Source: SLST01 sp046538735 (GTDB taxonomy: Bacteria; Spirochaetota; Spirochaetia; DSM-27196; SLST01). Taken from it: a DNA stretch of 64,000 nucleotides. The position numbers and the translations under genes are program-made. Position 1 is the first letter of the stretch, and each line of letters starts with the position of its first letter. Where the stretch lies: the NCBI GenBank assembly GCA_046538735.1, contig JBKHII010000008.1:1-64000 (forward strand), written 5' to 3'. The notes under the pieces are model-generated. The model was not told the DNA's origin and made no database searches. It saw only the letters and a list, made by a program, of their open reading frames with translations. Below are positions 16,413-24,494 of the stretch, one piece after another.

Positions 16413-17050
16413 TTCAACCGCTCCGAGTATGAGAGGAGCGGGCTCTCCCCCACATACTCGTTCGATTCCGCAGCGTTGAGCAAGAACGTCGCGAGGTCGT
16501 CGCGTCCCACGGGGATCGGCTTCGGCGGTGTGTAGCCGGCGATGAGGTTCTTGCCGCCCGGGTCGTTCGCGAGCATTGGTGGTCGCACGACCGTGTAGTC
16601 GAGCCCGGAGCTCTTCACGATCTCGTACCCGCGCTCGCTTCCCGCGAGCACCTTGCCCGCAACGATCTTCATCAGCCCCCGGATGAGCCGGCGACTGAAC
16701 GACTTGGCATCGCGCTCGTCCATGACGCCCGCGCCGGTCAGCCAGACGAGCCGCTTCGTGCCGTTCTCCTTCATCGCCTGTGTGATGTTCCGGGCTGTGA
16801 CCTCCATCAGGTCGGCCGGGCTCGACTTCACCGGACCCGCGGCCATGATCACCGCCTCCGCACCGTTGATCGCTCGCTCAACGACCTCAGGGTCCGCCAT
16901 GTCGCCCGCTACGACGGTAAGCCCCTCCGGCTTCGAGCCGAGATCTTCCGGACTTCGGACTACGGCAGTGACCGTGTGGCCGCGGTCGAGCGCCTGTGCG
17001 AGCACCCGGCGTCCCGTGCCACCCGTGGCTCCGAATAGAAGTAGCTGCAT
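16409..17050 (-). CDS. NAD(P)-binding atypical SDR
   Basis: A 213-residue protein with Rossmann motif GATGGTGRR at residues 8-16 and the pattern of atypical SDRs related to biliverdin/flavin reductase (LVWLTGAGVMDERD, YTVVRPPMLAND). It starts at 17050 with GAGGG six bases upstream. An 8-bp-arm palindrome lies just before it (17067-17088), which suggests control by a dimeric regulator. It heads the coupled pair with the NmrA-like gene. Confidence 0.83.
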   Translation of the reverse strand: MQLLLFGATGGTGRRVLAQALDRGHTVTAVVRSPEDLGSKPEGLTVVAGDMADPEVVERAINGAEAVIMAAGPVKSSPADLMEVTARNITQAMKENGTKRLVWLTGAGVMDERDAKSFSRRLIRGLMKIVAGKVLAGSERGYEIVKSSGLDYTVVRPPMLANDPGGKNLIAGYTPPKPIPVGRDDLATFLLNAAESNEYVGESPLLSYSERLK

Positions 17051-17066
17051 TGATGCCCTCCCGTCA

Positions 17067-17088
17067 TTTAGTTGATAACGCAACTAAA
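17067..17088. promoter_or_regulatory. palindromic operator upstream of the two-gene oxidoreductase operon
   Basis: Perfect arms TTTAGTTG (17067-17074) and CAACTAAA (17081-17088) are separated by ATAACG. It ends 17 bases before the start codon, so it overlaps the promoter or transcription start. Similar palindromes are bound by MarR/HxlR-type regulators in front of reductase genes; no such regulator gene is adjacent. The half-site TTAGTTG also occurs in the palindrome at 39992-40011. Confidence 0.55.
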
Positions 17089-17094
17089 ATAACG

Positions 17095-17310
17095 TCACAG
17101 GCGCTCACCGGCAATCTCGAGTGCGCCTTCCCGGGAACCTCGCGGAGAGCCGACCTCCAGGTCGCGGATGTCGATGCCGTCCACGGTGATTCGTCCTGCG
17201 TGCACGTCGTAGAAGCGTGCGAGCAAATTCACCAGCGTGGTCTTGCCCGCACCCGCGGGCCCCACGATCGCGTTCGGCGTAACGCGAGCAGCTCGCCCCG
17301 GGTGATGCCC
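17095..17310 (-). pseudogene. fragment of an MsbA-type ABC exporter ATPase
   Basis: Reading the minus strand to the TGA at 17097-17095 gives NAIVGPAGAGKTTLVNLLAR, then FYDVHAGRITVDGIDIRDLEV. This is the Walker A segment of an export-type ABC nucleotide-binding domain, about 55 recognisable residues. The sequence then turns into non-homologous residues and stops. The transmembrane domain, signature and Walker B parts are missing. It is fused out of frame to permease debris on its 5' side. Confidence 0.7.
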
Positions 17311-17820
17311 GCGCCTTCCGGATCAGGAGGGCTCCGCTCCACAGGTGCAGGCCGCCCACGAGGTACTTCTCGAACCAGAAGAAGAGGACCATGAGCGCTC
17401 CGGCCATGAGGAACTGCCGAGGCACCTGCTGCGAGTTGAGCGCGACGGTGGGCGCGCTCAGCGGCAGGACGGTTTTCGTGGTGACCGCGAGCCGAAGGTA
17501 CGGCATCGAGTACTCGGTCGTCGCGAGGACGATCGCCGGAAAGAAGAGCAGGAGGACGTTGTTGAACTTGTTGAAAGTCCACATGAACCGCAGGAGGAAG
17601 AGTGTGGAGAGGACGCTCCACATCTGCGGGATCGTGGTGGATCAGAACTGCTGGAACGGGCGCGTTCCGTCAGGCTTGCCGAGTCGTAGAGCTGCTCGTC
17701 GGTCGCCTGCAACCGGGTCAGGATGAAGAAAAACGCGAACGGGTAGCAGCGCCACGATTCGAAGGGAATGACGCTCAGCAACGCGAGTGGCCATGCCGCG
17801 CCGATAGCCCGTGTGTGCTG
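17311..17820 (-). pseudogene. decayed MalF/MalG-type sugar permease chimera
   Basis: From 17820 downward one frame reads WPLALLSVIPFESWRCYPFA, then FFFILTRLQATDEQLYDSAS, the core of a MalF-type permease. The EAA loop continues only after a one-base frameshift near 17670 (DGTRPFQQF), followed by an in-frame TGA at 17644-17642 and then TIPQMWSVLSTLFLLRFMW and TFNKFNNV. Soon after, the sequence becomes the C-terminal part of a MalG-type permease (ALNSQQVPRQFLMAGAL, then FWFEKYLVGGL). Frameshift, stop and internal deletion together mark a dead gene pair. The 80 bases between it and the ZIP gene hold nothing recognisable. Confidence 0.72.
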
Positions 17821-17901
17821 ACGGTCACGTCCAGGTTAGGTGGGGGAGTGGAGCGGCGGAGTAGGCCGGACGGCCTGGGTGAAGGCCGAGGATATCGTCC
17901 G

Positions 17902-18636
17902 CTACACGTGGAGCGCGACCTGGAGCGTTACCATTGCGGCTGCGGCGAGCGCCGCCGCGATGCCCACGCTGTGCGTGTCCGATTCGCAGAGCGCGTCCGG
18001 GAGTATCTCGGAGACAACCATCCAGATCATCGCGCCACCGGCGATTCCGAGACCGATCGGCAGGAACGCTCGAATGGTGGTGACGAAGAGGAAGGCAGGA
18101 ATCGCGAGCAGCGGTTGGGGGAGGCTGCTCAGGATGCTGTAGAGCGCGGCCTTCCAGACGGGCATTCCTTTCGGCACCATGACGAGGCTGATCGCGATGC
18201 CCTCGGGGATGTTGTGGATCGCGATTGCGATCGCGATGAAGAGGCCGAATCCCTCCGCGCCCCCGAACGAGACGCCGACGCCCAGCCCCTCGGCGAAGCT
18301 GTGAAGCGTCATCACGCCGAGCACGAGGAAGGCGCGTCGGCCCCCGCTCGCCATGTCCGAGAAGAACTCCTCGTCGTCCTGCGTGACGAATCGCTGGAAG
18401 AACCAGATAAGCAGCGCTCCCACGACGATGCCCGCAATGGTCCGGAACTCGCCGATCGCGAGGCCTTCGTTGATGAGTCGAAAGCTCGCCGCGAGCATGA
18501 TCCCTGCGGTGATGCCCGAGGCGATGCCGAGCCACCCCTTGTTGAAGGTCTTGCCTGCAAGCAACGGGAGGGCACCGAGACCGGTAGCGAGCGCGGTTGC
18601 GATCGAGGCGAGGGTGACCACGAGGAGCTGACTCAT
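17902..18636 (-). CDS. ZIP family divalent metal transporter
   Basis: A 244-residue membrane protein of about eight helices with both ZIP signatures: VMTLHSFAEGLGVG in helix IV and IHNIPEGIAISLV in helix V, supplying the His/Glu metal-binding residues. The variable loop (FVTQDDEEFFSDM) is acidic rather than His-rich. It probably imports Zn2+ or other divalent metals into the cytosol. It is transcribed away from the TetR gene at 18730, which could regulate it. The surrounding DNA holds gene debris on both sides. Confidence 0.88.
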   Translation of the reverse strand: MSQLLVVTLASIATALATGLGALPLLAGKTFNKGWLGIASGITAGIMLAASFRLINEGLAIGEFRTIAGIVVGALLIWFFQRFVTQDDEEFFSDMASGGRRAFLVLGVMTLHSFAEGLGVGVSFGGAEGFGLFIAIAIAIHNIPEGIAISLVMVPKGMPVWKAALYSILSSLPQPLLAIPAFLFVTTIRAFLPIGLGIAGGAMIWMVVSEILPDALCESDTHSVGIAAALAAAAMVTLQVALHV

Positions 18637-18692
18637 TTGGATAACATATGCAGGCGGGGCGCCCTGCGTGAAGCGCCGGGGCCCCACGACAG

Positions 18693-18722
18693 GTGACCGT
18701 CGGCGTAACCCTGTGGTAACAT
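18693..18722 (+). promoter_or_regulatory. promoter of the TetR gene, probably leaderless
   Basis: GTGACC (18693-18698) and TAACAT (18717-18722) are separated by 18 bp. The start of transcription would fall at about 18729, next to the ATG at 18730, and no Shine-Dalgarno is present. Confidence 0.4.
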
Positions 18723-18729
18723 CGGTGAC

Positions 18730-19368
18730 ATGGTGCCACGACACGAAGAGGGAAGCAGGGACAAAACGCGAACGAAGCGTCGGCTTGTCCGGGCGACGCT
18801 CGAGTTGCTCGAAGACCGCGGTTTCGAGTCGCTCGGCATCAATGCGATCGCCGCCCGGGCGGGCGTGAGCAAGGTGCTGATCTATCGTTACTTTGGCGGC
18901 TTGTCCGGGCTCCTGCGCGCGCTCGCGGACGAGCTCGATCCGCTTCAGGTCCGCGCGGTCGGAGAGCTGCTCGAGTCGTCTTCCGGGGAGGCTCCGGCGG
19001 GCGAGCTCGTGGAGGAGGTCGTCGTAGGCCTGCACCGCGCGCTCGAACGCGATCGGCTGACGAAGCAACTCCTGATCTGGGAGCTCAGCAGGAAAAACGC
19101 GGTCACGCGTGCGCTCGCCGAGGCGCGGGAAGAGGTCGGGTTGGAGGTGAGCCGACGGTTCACCGAGCTGCTTCGCAGCAGACGCGTGGACCACGACCTC
19201 GACGTGAACGCGCTGCTCGCCATCGTGACGGCCGGCGTCTCGTACCTCACGCTTCGTGCGGATACCGTAGACGTCTACAACGGCGTGGAGATCGGCACGG
19301 AGGCAGGATGGCGCCGGATCGGCGCGGCGCTTGGCTATCTCGTGGACTCGGTCACCGGTCGCGCCTGA
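18730..19368 (+). CDS. TetR/AcrR family transcriptional regulator
   Basis: A 212-residue regulator with the N-terminal HTH at about residues 17-60 (RRLVRATLELLEDRGFESLGINAIAARAGVSKVLIYRYF) and a helical effector domain. It is divergent from the ZIP transporter gene, which shares its 93-bp upstream region and is the likeliest target. Its inducer cannot be deduced. The ATG at 18730 is the only start near the HTH. Confidence 0.85.
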   Translation: MVPRHEEGSRDKTRTKRRLVRATLELLEDRGFESLGINAIAARAGVSKVLIYRYFGGLSGLLRALADELDPLQVRAVGELLESSSGEAPAGELVEEVVVGLHRALERDRLTKQLLIWELSRKNAVTRALAEAREEVGLEVSRRFTELLRSRRVDHDLDVNALLAIVTAGVSYLTLRADTVDVYNGVEIGTEAGWRRIGAALGYLVDSVTGRA

Positions 19369-19413
19369 AGACCGTGGGAAACGAAGCGGATGTTTGGGTC
19401 CAGGGGGAGCTTC

Positions 19414-19567
19414 ATGAAGAAGTACTACGGTTTCGTGATCGGCACCGGCACGGCCCCTCGGCGCGCACAGCGCGGGCCCTCGGTCCGGAGAGCAGATCAA
19501 CCTGCTCACGCCGGCGATTCGCCGGGGCATGACCACGGACGGCCCCGCGAGCAAGGTAGCACGGTGA
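19414..19567 (+). pseudogene. internally deleted pyridine-nucleotide-disulfide oxidoreductase remnant
   Basis: The stretch begins with an AGGGGGAG ribosome site, ATG, and the FAD-binding start MKKYYGFVIGTGTA. It passes out of frame into SGEQINLLTPAIRRGMTTDG and a TGA at 19565-19567, which resembles the C-terminal interface helix of glutathione-reductase/mercuric-reductase relatives. About 400 residues of the normal gene are missing. The ends being preserved suggests one large internal deletion. It is not expected to make an active protein. Confidence 0.6.
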
Positions 19568-19609
19568 CACCCGGTCGCGGATCGGGTGTTGCACTACGGA
19601 GAGGTGCAT

Positions 19610-20287
19610 ATGCAGAGTGTCACGAGACGTAGCGTGGTCCTCCTTCTCGTTCTGGTGACCGGTACGGTCGCGTACGCGATGCCGCAATCCGAGCGAACGG
19701 TGAGCTACGACGAAGCGCTCGCGGATGTGCGCGAGATCTCGCTTTCGGTCGGGAGTGTGGACGTTGACGTGCTGCCGGCTCGAGGCGTGCCACGGGTCGA
19801 GGCCGATCTTTCGGTGAACACCGGGTCGAGCGAGGTCGCCATCGAGGACGTGGGCTTTGCTTCGTTTGTCCTTCGCGCGGGAAGCGGGGATGTCCGGGTG
19901 GAACGATCGTCCGGTCGCATGGAGTTCTGGAGCGGTTCGGGTGACGTGACGATTCACGACGTGGACGGTTCGGTGTACATCTCGACCGGATCGGGAGACG
20001 CCTCGCTGCGCAACGTCTCGGTCCTGACCGCGTTCTCGAGCGGATCCGGCGAACTCGCCGGCGACGGCGTCTCGGTCGACCGCACGCTCACGGTAGATGC
20101 GTCATCCGGCGACGTGAATCTCGGACTCGACCACGATGCGGATGAGATCTCGTTTCGGCTCAGCGCCAGGAGCGGCGACCTGCGCGTAAACGACCGCGCC
20201 GGGGACGACCGACTGCGCGTTGGCGACGGACCGATCACGATCGACGCGACGACCGGCAGCGGAGATCAGACCTACCGGACCAGGTGA
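19610..20287 (+). CDS. exported DUF4097-type beta-solenoid protein
   Basis: A 225-residue protein with a signal peptide (RRSVVLLLVLVTGTVAYA) and a mature part built from short beta repeats, each with an SGSGDV-like turn (about seven: GSSEVAI, GSGDVRV, GSGDVTI, GSGDASL, GSGELAG, SSGDVNL, RSGDLRV). This is the DUF4097 / putative adhesin fold seen in many secreted and anti-sigma-linked proteins. The start at 19610 is set by GGAGAGG. The function is unknown; export to the periplasm is likely. The downstream gene has its own ribosome site 58 bp later. Confidence 0.75.
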   Translation: MQSVTRRSVVLLLVLVTGTVAYAMPQSERTVSYDEALADVREISLSVGSVDVDVLPARGVPRVEADLSVNTGSSEVAIEDVGFASFVLRAGSGDVRVERSSGRMEFWSGSGDVTIHDVDGSVYISTGSGDASLRNVSVLTAFSSGSGELAGDGVSVDRTLTVDASSGDVNLGLDHDADEISFRLSARSGDLRVNDRAGDDRLRVGDGPITIDATTGSGDQTYRTR

Positions 20288-20345
20288 TCGGTCCGTTCTT
20301 GACACCGACCCCCGGTCCGCCAACAATTGTCGGACCGGAGGATCG

Positions 20346-21479
20346 ATGTCCGTCGTTGTATCACCCGTCTCCACGCAGAAAGATCTCATGGCGTTCATCA
20401 AGCTGCCGTGGAAGCTCTATCGCGACGATCCGAACTGGGTGCCGCCGCTGATCGCGGATCAGAAGACGCTGCTCTCGCGGGAGAAGAATCCGTTCTTCCA
20501 ACACGCCACCGTTGAGTACTTCCTCGCGGAGAAGGACGGTGAGATCGCGGGACGGATCGCCGCGATTCACGATCCGTCGTACATCGCGTTTCAGGACGAG
20601 AACATCGGGTTCTTCGGTTTCTACGAGTCGATCGACGACCTCTCGGTCGCGGACGCGCTCTTCGCGGCTGCCCGGAGCTGGCTCGCGAAACGGAACGTCG
20701 TCGCGATGCGCGGCCCCACGAACCCGGGCACGAACGACACGCTCGGTCTGCTCGTGGACGCATTCGACCGCCCGCCGATGGTGATGATGCCGTACAATCC
20801 GCCGTCCTATCCCCGTCTCTTCGAGGCAGCGGGGCTCGTGAAGGCGAAGGACCTCTACGCGTACTGGTTGAGCGCCGAACGGATGGGGATCGATCGGCTC
20901 GAACGCCTCGTGACGACGCTCAAGAAGCGGCACAATCTCTCGCTCCGTCCGATCAACCTCCGGAAACTGGAGGACGAGGTGGAACTCATCAAGCTGGTCT
21001 ACAACGACGCGTGGGAGAGGAACTGGGGATTCGTCCCGTGGACGGACGCCGAGCTCGATCACCTCGGCGCCGAGCTGAAGCCCGTGGTCGACCCGAATCT
21101 CGTGCTCTTTGCGTACAAGGACGACGATCTTGCCGGTTTCTCGTTGACGCTTCCCGATCTTTACCAGGCGCTCATCCACGTGAAGAGCGGTCGATTGCTA
21201 CCGGTCGGCATCTTCAAGCTGCTCTACTGGCAGCGGAAGATCAACCAAGTGCGCGTGCTCGCGATGGGCATCCGACACAAGTATCGCGGACTCGGGATCG
21301 ACGCGCTGTTCTACCACCAGACGTTGCGCTACGCCGAAACGAAGAACCGCCAGCGCGGCGAGCTCAGCTGGATCCTGGAAGACAATCACAACATGCGCGC
21401 CGTACTCGAGAAGCTGGGCGCCGAGGTCTACAAGACCTACCGGCTCTACGACCAACCGATTCTCCCGAAGGGTGTTTGA
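20346..21479 (+). CDS. GNAT-fold N-acetyltransferase-like protein
   Basis: A 377-residue cytosolic protein. The N-terminal region LMAFIKLPWKLYRDDPNWVPPL and the C-terminal acyl-CoA-binding-like segment VLAMGIRHKYRGLGIDALFYHQTL, then WILEDNHNMRAVLEKLGAEVYKTYRLY, are typical of a long GNAT family found across environmental bacteria. No substrate is known. The start ATG has GGAGG five bases upstream. The stop overlaps the next start (TGATG), so it is coupled to the following SDR. Confidence 0.78.
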   Translation: MSVVVSPVSTQKDLMAFIKLPWKLYRDDPNWVPPLIADQKTLLSREKNPFFQHATVEYFLAEKDGEIAGRIAAIHDPSYIAFQDENIGFFGFYESIDDLSVADALFAAARSWLAKRNVVAMRGPTNPGTNDTLGLLVDAFDRPPMVMMPYNPPSYPRLFEAAGLVKAKDLYAYWLSAERMGIDRLERLVTTLKKRHNLSLRPINLRKLEDEVELIKLVYNDAWERNWGFVPWTDAELDHLGAELKPVVDPNLVLFAYKDDDLAGFSLTLPDLYQALIHVKSGRLLPVGIFKLLYWQRKINQVRVLAMGIRHKYRGLGIDALFYHQTLRYAETKNRQRGELSWILEDNHNMRAVLEKLGAEVYKTYRLYDQPILPKGV

Positions 21480-22363
21480 TGGAACTTCGTGGTCGGCTGA
21501 TCGTCGTCACGGGCGCCTCGAGCGGTCTGGGCCGAGCGATCGCGAAGCGTCTGGCGTGCGGAGAGGGGGCCGACGTGGTGCTCGCCGCTCGTCGCGCCGA
21601 CCGTCTTCGTACTCTGCAGCAGGAAATCGCCGGCGAGGGCGCCGGGCGAGCCTTCGTCTGCGAGGTAGATCTGTCGCATCCCGGCGGACCGAAGAAGCTC
21701 CTGGACGCCGCGCTCGAGATAGCCGCCGATCGTAGCGGCGCGCCTTCCGGCGCGGCGCTCTTCGGACTCGCGAACGTCGCCGGGAGCACGTGGTACGGGT
21801 CCGTCGCCGAGATGCCCGCCGAGGACGCACGGCGCATCGTGGACCTCAACTGCTCGGGGACGATCGAGCTCACGCGTCTGTTCGTGCGGACCGTGCTCGG
21901 CGAGGCGTCTCGTGCCGGAACCGAGCGCAGCCGCGGCCCGCACGCCGCGATCCTCACCGTGACCAGCCTCGGCGCGCTCGTCCCCGCACCGTACCAGGCG
22001 GTCTACACCGCGACGAAGCACGCGCTTCACGGATTCCACGAGGCGCTCACGGCCGAGCTTCGGGCTCTTCGCAGGACGAGCGGCGTTCGCATCGTCACGA
22101 CCGAGGTCGCACCCGGCGGAATCGCGACCGAGATGGTCGAGCGGTCGGGGCTCAAGGATCACTTCGCCTCGGGCTCGCGCGCCGAACCGTCGTCGATCCT
22201 GCTCGCGCCTCCCGACCGAATCGCCGCGAGCGCGGTTGTCGCGTGGAGACGAGAGCGTTCGTTGAGCGTTCCGGGCCTTGCGAACAAGGTGGCCGCGCTC
22301 GCCTCCCGGTTGCTTCCGCGACCCTTGATTCGCCGGATCGGCGAGCGCCTCTATCGGCCGTAG
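21479..22363 (+). CDS. short-chain dehydrogenase/reductase
   Basis: A 294-residue classical SDR with the NAD(P) motif TGASSGLG near the N-terminus. The catalytic Ser of LTVTSLGALV and the Tyr/Lys of YTATKHAL form the S-Y-K triad. The C-terminus is basic and may associate with membrane. The substrate is unknown; sequence style is closest to SDRs acting on lipids or steroids, a weak inference. It is coupled to the GNAT-like gene. Confidence 0.86.
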   Translation: MELRGRLIVVTGASSGLGRAIAKRLACGEGADVVLAARRADRLRTLQQEIAGEGAGRAFVCEVDLSHPGGPKKLLDAALEIAADRSGAPSGAALFGLANVAGSTWYGSVAEMPAEDARRIVDLNCSGTIELTRLFVRTVLGEASRAGTERSRGPHAAILTVTSLGALVPAPYQAVYTATKHALHGFHEALTAELRALRRTSGVRIVTTEVAPGGIATEMVERSGLKDHFASGSRAEPSSILLAPPDRIAASAVVAWRRERSLSVPGLANKVAALASRLLPRPLIRRIGERLYRP

Positions 22364-22401
22364 AGGCTGGCGCTCGTCGCGCTCATCAGTATACTTCCCG
22401 A

Positions 22402-24483
22402 ATGAAGCATCCATTTCTCGACACCTCGTTTCTCCCGCGATGGGAAGAGCTCACCCCCGGGCATGTTCGGCCGGACATGGAGAAGGTGCTCGCCCAGGCG
22501 CAGGCCGCGATAGACGAGATCGCGGCGCAGCAGACGGACGCCGCGACGTACGAGAGCACGTTCGCCGCGCTCGAGGTCGCAACCGAACCCGTGAACACCG
22601 CGTGGGGCAAGATCAACCACCTCGACTCGGTGGCGAACTCGCCCGATCTGCGCGAGGCGATCAACGACGTCTTGCCCAAGGTCTCGGCGTTCGAGGCGTC
22701 CATTCCGCTCAACGAGCCGCTCTACCGCGTGCTGTCCGCCGCTGCGCTGAAGCCTGAGACGGCGCGACTGAGCGACACGAAGCGGCGGCACGTGGAGGAG
22801 ACGCTCGCCGGGTTCCGCGAAGAGGGTGCCGAGCTCGGACCCGAGCAGAAGAAACGGCTCATGGCGATCAAGCAGGAGCTCGCGGCGAAGACGCAGAAGT
22901 TCAGCGAGAACGTGCTGGATGCGACGAACGCCTACGAGAAGATCGTGGAGGATGAAGCGCTTCTCGCCGGGCTGCCTGAATCCGCGCGCGCGGCGGCGCT
23001 TCAGAGCGCGAAGAGCAAGGGGCTCGGGTCCGAGGACGCTCCCGTCTGGCGCTTCACGCTTCATATGCCCTCGCTCCTACCGGTGCTCAAGTACCTGGAT
23101 GCCGAAGAGATCCGCAGGGAGCTCTTCGAGGCGTACAACGCGGTCGGCGCCGAGGAGCCGCACGAGAACACCGGGCTCGTCTGGGGGATCCTGCGGCTCC
23201 GCCAGGAGCAAGCCGATCTCTTGGGCAAGGATCAGTTCGCGGACGTGGTGCTCGAGCGACGAATGGCGAAGGACGGCGCGACCGCGCTCGGCTTCGTGGA
23301 GAACCTTCACGATCGTGTACTCGAGGCGTTCGGCACGGAGACGCGAGACGTCGCGGCGTTCGCAGCGACCGGCGGTCGCCCCGAAACTCCCGGTGCCGAA
23401 GGAGACGCGGCGGACCTGGAGCCGTGGCAGGCGAGCTACTGGCAGGAGAAACTGCGGAAGGCGCGCTTCGATATAGACGACGAGGAGCTTCGGCCGTACT
23501 TCCCGATCGACCGCGTCATCGGCGGGCTCTTCGAGCTGACCGGTCGCGTCTTCGGGATCGAGGTCGTTGAGAAGGACGGCGGCGAGAAACCGTCGGTATG
23601 GCACCCGGAGGTCCGATTCTACGAGTTGCGCGATCGGGCGTCAGGGCGCCACCTCGGGTCGTTCTACGCGGACTGGCATCCGCGCGAGAGCAAACGCGCC
23701 GGGGCGTGGTTCAACTACATCTCGACCGGAGCGCGCGGCGCCGGCGCGGACGAGCCGCACCTCGGTCTCATCTGCGGAAACCTCACCGCTCCGGTCGGCG
23801 ACGAGCCGGCGCTGCTGACGCACCGCGAGGTGGAGACGATCTTCCACGAGTTCGGTCACCTCCTGCACCACCTCCTTGGGGACGTGGAGGTGAAATCGCT
23901 GAACGGCGTGAACGTCGCGTGGGACTTCGTGGAGCTCCCGTCGCAGATCATGGAGAACTGGACGTGGCAGCGCGAGAGCCTCGATCTCTTCGCGCACCAC
24001 TACAAGACCGGCGAACCGATTCCGGATGAGCTTTTCAATCGGATGATCAGGGCGCGCAACTTCCTTTCGGCGTCCGCCATGATGCGGCAGCTCTCGTTCG
24101 GGAAGCTCGACCTGGAGCTTCACGTGAACTACCGCACGCACACCGGCGGCGATCTGGACGACGTGCTCGATGAGCTGCTCGCGACGTACCGATCCCCAAC
24201 GCCCACGCGCCACCGCACGAACGTCCGCTCGTTCAATCACCTCTTCTCGGATCCCGTCGGATACGCCGCGGGGTACTACAGCTACAAGTGGGCCGAGGTC
24301 CTCGAGGCGGACGCGTTCACGCGCTTCCTCAACGAGGGCGTACTCAGCGAGCAGGTGGGAAGCGAGTTCCGCGAGCGGATCCTGAGCCGCGGTAACTCGA
24401 AGGATCCGGCCGTGCTTTTCCGGGACTTCATGGGCCGCGACCCCGACCCGGAGGCGCTTCTCGTCCGCGACGGCCTCGCGTAG
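22402..24483 (+). CDS. M3 family oligopeptidase (oligopeptidase A / Dcp type)
   Basis: A 693-residue cytosolic zinc peptidase of normal family length. The active-site helix IFHEFGHLLHHLL supplies the HExxH ligands and catalytic Glu. WDFVELPSQIMENW gives the third zinc ligand, and HLFSDPVGYAAGYYSYKWAEV is the substrate-binding region typical of PrlC/Dcp. It degrades short peptides left by ATP-dependent proteases. A TATACT at 22390-22395 ends only seven bases before the ATG and no ribosome site is seen, so the mRNA may be leaderless. It converges with the exporter operon that follows. Confidence 0.92.
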   Translation: MKHPFLDTSFLPRWEELTPGHVRPDMEKVLAQAQAAIDEIAAQQTDAATYESTFAALEVATEPVNTAWGKINHLDSVANSPDLREAINDVLPKVSAFEASIPLNEPLYRVLSAAALKPETARLSDTKRRHVEETLAGFREEGAELGPEQKKRLMAIKQELAAKTQKFSENVLDATNAYEKIVEDEALLAGLPESARAAALQSAKSKGLGSEDAPVWRFTLHMPSLLPVLKYLDAEEIRRELFEAYNAVGAEEPHENTGLVWGILRLRQEQADLLGKDQFADVVLERRMAKDGATALGFVENLHDRVLEAFGTETRDVAAFAATGGRPETPGAEGDAADLEPWQASYWQEKLRKARFDIDDEELRPYFPIDRVIGGLFELTGRVFGIEVVEKDGGEKPSVWHPEVRFYELRDRASGRHLGSFYADWHPRESKRAGAWFNYISTGARGAGADEPHLGLICGNLTAPVGDEPALLTHREVETIFHEFGHLLHHLLGDVEVKSLNGVNVAWDFVELPSQIMENWTWQRESLDLFAHHYKTGEPIPDELFNRMIRARNFLSASAMMRQLSFGKLDLELHVNYRTHTGGDLDDVLDELLATYRSPTPTRHRTNVRSFNHLFSDPVGYAAGYYSYKWAEVLEADAFTRFLNEGVLSEQVGSEFRERILSRGNSKDPAVLFRDFMGRDPDPEALLVRDGLA

Positions 24484-24494
24484 ACTGCCGGCCG

